This document shows positions 57,800-64,000 of a stretch of DNA of 64,000 nt, one piece after another. Origin of the DNA: Typhlomys cinereus. Lineage: Eukaryota > Chordata > Mammalia > Rodentia > Platacanthomyidae. Every line of letters begins with the position of its first letter. Within the stretch, counting starts at the first letter, position 1. The position numbers were made by a program, and so were the translations under genes. The stretch is from positions 5,937,087 through 6,001,086 of the forward strand of contig JALPQD010000089.1 in assembly GCA_023101885.1 (NCBI GenBank), in the 5' to 3' direction. Under the pieces are notes generated by a model that saw only the letters and a list, made by a program, of their open reading frames with translations, was not told the origin of the DNA and did no database searches.

Positions 57800-57813
57800 G
57801 TGCCCCCTACTTC
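57800..57813 (-). promoter_or_regulatory. Candidate CTCF motif
   Basis: On the minus strand GAAGTAGGGGGCAC matches CCASYAGRKGGCRS at 12 of 14, with a complete core. Occupancy is unproven. Confidence 0.3.
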
Positions 57814-57909
57814 AATAGCTCCTAAAAAGGAGAGCCTTATACTCTGCATGCTATGATCCTACCACATTGTTACTTGACTTTATTAAAATATTAAAGTAAG
57901 AATTATGCT

Positions 57910-58061
57910 AGTCATGGGGCTTCTGATATGGCTTAGCAGGTAAAGGTGCCTGAAAACAGACTTGGAGATCTGAGTTTGAACCAGAGCCCAAATGGTGAAA
58001 GAACCAACTTCTGAAAGTTGTCCTTAGACATTGACATGCACACTTGGGCATATTTATTCAT

Positions 58062-58127
<66 letters not shown>

Positions 58128-58140
58128 CTCCACCCCTCAA
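57910..58140 (+). mobile_element. B2/B3-type SINE with (CT)n tail
   Basis: GGGGCTTCTGATATGGCTTA, GCAGGTAAAGGTGCCTGAAA, GATCTGAGTTTGAACCAGAG and ACTTCTGAAAGTTGTCCTTA, then (TC)n at 58063-58123 and a short imperfect extension. Confidence 0.85.
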
Positions 58141-58379
58141 TATATATAAATGAGTAAAATATTTTTAAAATAAGTGTGCAGATCAGTTTAAGCACAATTC
58201 ATTAAGTTTATCCTCAATTACCATTTAATTTTTGTTCCTTGCATTAGAACAGGTTTTGAGCAACAACAATATAAATTCTATGCAGAAGGTTGATAAATAG
58301 CAAAGCTATTATTTGAATGAGTCAGCTTTTAGAATGGGGAAGTAATTTCACTGGCACCAATGTTGTTATTAATAATAGC

Positions 58380-58560
58380 ACCCTATTGTGCTGGGAAATG
58401 CACTACGTACAAAAATGAAATATTGATTTCAACTTAGTTCTAACAACAATCCCATGGATTAATATTTGGATGCCTACTCTATAGATAGAGAAATGGAGAC
58501 TCAAGCTACATTTGCAATACATTGAAATCATCCTTCTAGGAAGAACGAAGGTGGGATATG
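58380..58560 (-). mobile_element. MIR relic
   Basis: AACAATCCCATGGATTAATA, TCTATAGATAGAGAAATGGA and GACTCAAGCTACATTTGC are in inverted MIR order. Confidence 0.65.
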
Positions 58561-58707
58561 GAAGCTGAGGGATTCCTAACTTTTTCCTCCCTGCAGTTTG
58601 TTTCCCTTGAACTCTCATTTTCCCAGTTCCAACTAGTACAAACTCATCTTGTATCTCATATGTGAGCTTGTCCACCAAAAGAACTTCTATATCTGGGAAG
58701 AAAAGTT

Positions 58708-59310
58708 TAGAATCCATTCTTTTTTATTATTAATACATTTTTATTATTATTTCAGCTCATACAAACTTAATAGGTACACCAGTTCCCTCCCTCCCTCCTC
58801 CTCCCCCAGTAGCCCCTACTCCCCCTCCCCTCCCCCTCTCTCCCCATCCCCCAGTGTCTCCCGCCCCAATTCCCAGAGAGTCCTTTCTTGTGCATGCCTG
58901 ATTTTCTTCTGGGCCCTCCTCTCCGATGAGGTGCAAGGACCCAGTGGCAGTTCCCTGAACAACCCTTTCCCGTGTTCCCCTTAAGCATAGGAACACTGCT
59001 GTGGCTGCCAATCCCTTGCCTCCAAGGATCTTGGTGCCTTTAGCAGATGCTAGACTTTGTGAGGTCAATAGTGTGTTGGGCATTGCACAGGGCATGCAAA
59101 GTCCAATTATGATTGCTTCAGCCCTAACTAGTGTGGAGAATCTTGCAAATCATTGCTCTTCCCATCCTTTTGCTCTTACACTCTTATGTCCTCTTCCGCA
59201 AATGTCCCTGAGCTTCAGGATGGGGAGAGATTAGTCTGGCCTAGTTCTAGGTGGTTGATATAGAGTCTCTGAAGTTCTGGATTGTCGTTTGTTGTAGAAT
59301 CCACTCTTTT
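58708..59310 (-). mobile_element. 5'-truncated L1 (571 bp) with 16-bp TSD
   Basis: TAGAATCCATTCTTTT (58708-58723) and TAGAATCCACTCTTTT (59295-59310) differ at one base. The body (58724-59294) is 3'UTR only, minus orientation, ending at GAGTCTCTGAAGTTCTGGAT on the 5' side. The A-rich tail keeps the AATGTATTAATAA-type block shared with 26644 and 52391. Confidence 0.96.
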
Positions 59311-61579
59311 AAGAGCAACAGCTGCTTATTGCTGCCTCTGTTTTGTTTTTCCTGGATGAAAGGAACATGGTCAGACTTTTCAGAGAAATCACAATGATTC
59401 TCCATTGGGACAAACTCTGAATAAATGAAATTTGGGGAATCCCCAAAGACATGTAGAACAATTCTAACAAGCTTGTGATGGGTTTACTGTGAGAAGCAGG
59501 GGATGTTGGCATGCACTTATGTATTCGACCATATCATTTGCATCCAGGGATTAGAGGAAGAGAACTAACATATAATTTCCTCTTTCTATCGCAAGTATTT
59601 CTTGAGCATGTACTATTAACCAGCAATATCCTAGGATCTGGCATAAAGCAATTAACAAGATAAACAAATTCCCCACTCTCATGGGAACTAACATTTTAGT
59701 GAAGGAAAGACAATCAGATAATTAGGTTGAAATACAGAAATTACTAGGTGGCACTAACAGCTAAAAGAAGACTTAGGACAAGGTGGTGAATGTGAGTGTG
59801 TGAAGACCACGTTGATGAAGGTTGGAAAGACCAGGCCACATGGGAGCACTGCAGGAAGAGCCTCCTGACTGCAAGGAAGAGCTTGTTCATACCTAAAAGG
59901 CCACGTGACAGGAGCCAGTGTATTCAAGGAATTTAAATTAAACAAATAGAACTTGTGATCATGTGCACTAAACAAGGGAAAGTTATGCGATGAGCACAGA
60001 ATCACCAATAGGACTATGACATAGGAACTTCACATTGTTGTGCTCCATGCTGGTAAGATGATCTTTATATGTGAGTTCTGACAACTGATCACAACTGGTG
60101 ATCTGGATGTGTCAGTGCATGGCACTGCAGCCACAGGGCCAGCAAAAGAAAGCAGATATCGAGCGCAGGGCCAAGGAAGGGCTGGGTACTTCTCTTCTCA
60201 GAGTTAGCAAAGAAGACTGAGCAGGAATTCAGGAAAGACAGCATGGTAGGGGGAAGATCTGCACGCTATGATGCTAGTGAAGTCAAAGGAAGGTCATGTC
60301 TCATGAGAGAGAGAGAGAGAAACAAGTGGTAGGTGGGAGAGGAAGCAGTTTCTAGAAAATGATGATAGTGGACACTAGTTTGAAATAAAGCATGTGGAGT
60401 AAAAGAGGATAGGCAGAAGCTACTCGCATCAACTTAGAGTAGGTTCCTTAGAAAATGAAAACACAGACGTAGTTGGACAGAAGTGTGATGAAAAGAGAAA
60501 TGTTTTCTCAACCAAAGAGAATGGAGGCTCAGCTTTTGTTTGCTTGGTTAATAGAAATCTAGAAGGCAGAAAGAAATGAATAGCTCTGGAGAGGAGGGAT
60601 GATTTCAGGAGTAAAGTCCCTATAGAGTAAAAATGACACAGAGAACACTGTGAGCGACTGACCTTAGGCAACACCTACTCCGTACCCAGCACTACAGCAA
60701 GACTGAAGCGCAAAAGCACCCTATATGCAAGATAGTAGTATTACTGTCTTAGAGGTAAATAAAGGAATCAAAGCAAAAGGAAAATGAAAGATACTGCAGT
60801 TGTCCTTGATTCTACGATCCCTTCCTGGGATCCAGATGCCCACATGAGCAGCACACTGTTTCTACTCTGGGGAAGATGGTCCTGCCTTCACTTGACTCAA
60901 CCCTTGCTGAGTCATGCAATGCTGTGCCTCTGTGCCTGGGCGCTGCTCCGCCCCCTCCCAGGCCAGTACTTTGGCTCCCAGCACAGCACTCACCCTGCCA
61001 CTCACAGACCCTGCCATGTGTTCTATGCCGTGAGGCCTCTGTAAAGCCTTTTCTGTCTGTAGCAAGGACATCCCCAAATATCGGGTGGGTGCCGGCACAT
61101 CCTTCTAAGCAATTAATATTTCTCCTCTTCTACCCAGGCATCGGAAGCTGTTGCTTTATATTTTTCATCTTTGCTCGTACCTCAGAACTTATATTGCATG
61201 GTGAACAAGAGGTTCTATGCCTATGTTTTCAGTGAAACCAGAAAACCCAGATAAAAAGACATTTTAGAAAACATAAGTCTCCTCCTCTTCCTCGTGGCAA
61301 TAATGTGATACCAACATCTGGTCGTTAGTTTCTCACAGACGTGCCTCTTTTCAGTAGAAAATATGCCAATCATGATATCAGCCAGGGAATGGGAAAATAG
61401 AAACAGAAATATTTATCCAGGGTCCCCATTTTTCAGATTCCAGACCGGGCTCAAGTTCTCCAACCATAGTTTTATTGGATCTAATCTGCCTGTAATCACT
61501 AACAACATGGAGTATTGCAGTCAAACGTAAGATACCATTACAAGAGGTTGAACTTTAGAATCTCTTAAAGAGTTTGATA
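59311..61579. other. Unique sequence with an L2/MIR-class relic
   Basis: No gene is seen. A relic lies at 59585-59725 and a short (GA)n at about 60305-60321. Open frames of up to 119 codons lack known domains. Confidence 0.5.
59585..59725 (-). mobile_element. L2/MIR-class relic
   Basis: AGTATTTCTTGAGCATGTAC, TATCCTAGGATCTGGCATAA, ATTCCCCACTCTCATGGGAA and CTAACATTTTAGTGAAGGAA follow the well-known TATTTATTGAGCACCTACT…TAGTCTAGTGGGG order. Confidence 0.65.
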
Positions 61580-61785
61580 AATATTTTAAAATATGTATTC
61601 ATTTACAAAGCAGAAAAAGAGAGAGAGAAGGAGAGTCACAGCACATATATAGAAGTTAGAATACAATGCTTAGCAGTTAGAATACAATGCTTAGCAGTCA
61701 GTCTCCCCCGAGTTCATCGAACTCAGGTCTCAAGGTTTACATACAAGGTTTGCTTTTGCCTGCTGAACCATCTCTAGGGCTTGAC
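61580..61785 (-). mobile_element. B2/B3-type SINE with internal 21-bp duplication
   Basis: GAGAGAGAAGGAGAGTCACA, GAGTTCATCGAACTCAGGTC, TTTTGCCTGCTGAACCATCT and CTAGGGC: inverted SINE. Its middle contains two perfect head-to-tail copies of a 21-bp unit (61655-61675 and 61676-61696). Confidence 0.75.
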
Positions 61786-64000
61786 ATGAAACATCTACAA
61801 AGGAAAAATCTAGACGTCAAAGAAAGGTCATTGTTCAAGACAAAAGGTCTATTGGTATTAACACAATCATATGCTCTCCAACAAGAAAAATTTGAGATAA
61901 CTTGTACCATTTCTGCATGCATACAACTGTATTGTCCCCATTAACATGTCACAGAATCTGAAGCACAAACAGAAATCCAAAGAGCACAGTAGCCTTTTTA
62001 TTTCAGAATCAATTAGACATGTGCCATGCTTTTACAATGCACTACTTCATATGAAGGGGCTGAAGGAGCGAATAACAAGCTCATAAAATGTTAATAACTG
62101 TAATAACCAGAGCTTTGGCAACACCTTTAGCAGGGTGGGATTGACAGATAGTAAAATGCCCTGGGAGAATGGGGGACATGGGGAAAGCAAGAACAGGCTG
62201 AGGAGAGAGGCCTTCGTCCTCATCCCACCTCCTGAAACCCCATGCCATCCTAGCTCTGGCCTGGGGTCTTTGGGACTTGGCTTCAGTCCCAAAGTGAAGG
62301 CAGTGCCTTTTTCTACTGAAGGAAAAGATGGAGTTGCTCAGGACAGGTCAGTGAGCTATATGGGAAAGTATCCCAGTTGCAGTCCTTTCTTGGATTAGCT
62401 CACTGGAGCTTTCAGAAGTGGCCTCACTGAACCACGACATCAATGTCTTAAAAAATCCTAAGCACTGTTCACTCACCTCCTTCCAGTCCTGTCAGTAAAT
62501 CAACACTTTTTTTTATCTGTGTCCTAAACATAAACATTGAGGTCATAGAGTTTAACCAGGATCCCGTAGGCAGTATCTCCCTGCCCCCTGATGTCCTATG
62601 TCCAAACGCATCAAAGTGGCCATCAAATTTTCAAGTGGAAATGTTTGTAAAACTTTCCTTTGTGAAGTCACACCTCTTCAGTAACTCGACGAACAAATCC
62701 ATCACTTTATAAGAAACCTGTGTTCCCCTTTGCCAGAGGCTCAACCTCAGGACCAGTTCTCAGAATTCAAATGATGAGTCTGAAGCAATCTGACCGACTC
62801 ACTCCATGTTACTGTAAGTAGCAAGATAAAAAAAAAATTCATAGGGTGGTAAAATGGAAACTAGATTTTATGTTTTAAAAGCGGGACAAGGAAATTGCTT
62901 TTTAAGGATATTTTCTGGCTGGGAATAAAGGAAGTAAAATCTAAAATGCACATTGTTTGCTGCGGGGAAAGGGTTTCAGCACCTTTGCCCAGCAAATATC
63001 ATCTTCCCTAGTTCATAAAGAGAATGACATTGGGGACTTTTTTGCTTTTGAAGTGCCCACATATGCTGGGATACATGACCCAAAGAGGCCTATTCCAAGA
63101 AGCAGCGTCTGACTTGGGGAATAGCCGATTTCTCCCCCTTGATGAGCACACACCAGAGGTTATCACTGGCTTTCCGGTGGTGGCTTGAAAGGCAGTTCAG
63201 CATTGCTCACTCTCTGAAACCGGACAGTGTGCTGTGCAAACCTAGCGGAATGCCAGCCAGGGCCGATGCCAAGCAGTGTAACGATCTTGCGCCCCACTCT
63301 CCTTTCTTGGCTTTGCTACTTGGGACAGGATTAGTATGTACCATTGGTAGCACCAAGCAAGTTAATTTACATCCTCTGACCTGGGTTTTCTACCAAACAA
63401 GCACTTAGACGTGAGTGATCGCTGTCAAAGAGCTGGGGCCCTGGAACCCAGCAGCGCTGTGCGGTACAGGAAGCCCCTCCTGCTCAGAACCACTGCTGCT
63501 TGTTTTGAGAGTCACGTGAGACTGTAGAACACACGCTATCCCACGATGCTGGCTGGTTAGCAGTGTCTGTGGCAGGGGTGGGGTGTGACTCTCTGGCAAA
63601 GGTGCTGCTGGTGGGATTGGGGATGGTTAGGTCAATGAAGAGCAGATGTGGTTAGTGGTGATTCTTAGCAGCCTTAAGAATGATGACAGCATTGGTAGCA
63701 GTGGCCAGAGTAAGGGTGCTAGTGGCAGTGGCTGAGCTGGTGATTTGAGCAGAATAGATTACACTTTGAGTCCAGCTTAGAGAGGAAAGCGAGTCCTGTG
63801 TTCTGTGCTCTGTGCCAGTGATATAAGCTGATGTAACTCAGGTTAACAAGCTCAGGCAAGTTGATAAGATGCTGGGGAGAGGCCTGGGCTGGGTATGGGC
63901 CTCAGCAGATGTGATCGGGCTAATGGAGGACCAGACGGGAAGGTGCTGGGATTTTACCATATCCCAGGGGAAGGCTGAAACTGCACTTGACACCACTTCT
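61786..64000. other. Unique, repeat-poor sequence
   Basis: No gene is supported. 62900-63420 is repeat-free and GC-balanced. 63630-63740 has a degenerate GTGG/GCAGTGG pattern. An L1-free 2.2 kb at the window edge could continue into an exon or regulatory region outside the window, but nothing here shows it. Confidence 0.45.

Noticed and set aside
61574..61777. 67-codon frame with a repeated peptide
   Set aside because: The repeat comes from the 21-bp duplication inside a SINE; not a gene.

Overview
This is a mammalian nuclear window with no protein-coding gene, rRNA, tRNA or CRISPR array that I can support. B1-like, ID-like and B2/B3-type SINEs, solo LTRs of the rodent MaLR type and LINE-1 copies point to a muroid rodent. 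The young L1 copies have a 3'UTR of about 1 kb that does not resemble the mouse L1 3'UTR I know. A tRNA-type SINE with a long CT/CA tail also looks lineage-specific. I therefore infer a muroid outside Mus/Rattus, without naming a species.

Layout. 0-10 kb: a 5'-truncated L1 whose 3' end is lost at a SINE, then TG/CA/GATA arrays and decayed SINE/MIR pieces. 10-19 kb: mostly unique AT-rich DNA, with a 20-bp perfect palindrome at 16207 and an (ATTAG)10 array inside an old SINE. 19-26 kb: two MaLR LTRs, a clear MIR and a possible CTCF site. 26-34 kb: an L1 hotspot with four young insertions. These are a twin-primed copy (26644-26874), a 0.4-kb copy (27411-27806), a 2.3-kb copy nested in a solo LTR (28245-30526) and a 0.86-kb copy (32420-33282). 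Three of the four have perfect target-site duplications (TSDs).

34-36.5 kb: repeat-poor DNA rich in homeodomain-like motifs, including a 16-bp palindrome. This is the best candidate for a conserved regulatory element. 36-46 kb: SINEs, a MaLR LTR, two head-to-tail SINE copies, an older L1, and a small inverted duplication linking that L1's 3' junction (42.7 kb) to a SINE at 45.7 kb. 46-54 kb: B1, MIR and a 3.9-kb ancient L1 on the minus strand that carries a nested LTR and a nested twin-primed young L1. 54-64 kb: SINEs, one more young L1 with a TSD, MIR/L2 relics and unique DNA.

No genes work together here. The window reads as intergenic or deep intronic DNA shaped by retrotransposition. The coding remnants are broken L1 ORF2 pieces. 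I found no previously undescribed functional system. The items most worth following are the L1 3'UTR with recurrent open frames, the structurally resolved insertions, the 42.7/45.7 kb templated inverted copy, and the 35 kb candidate enhancer.
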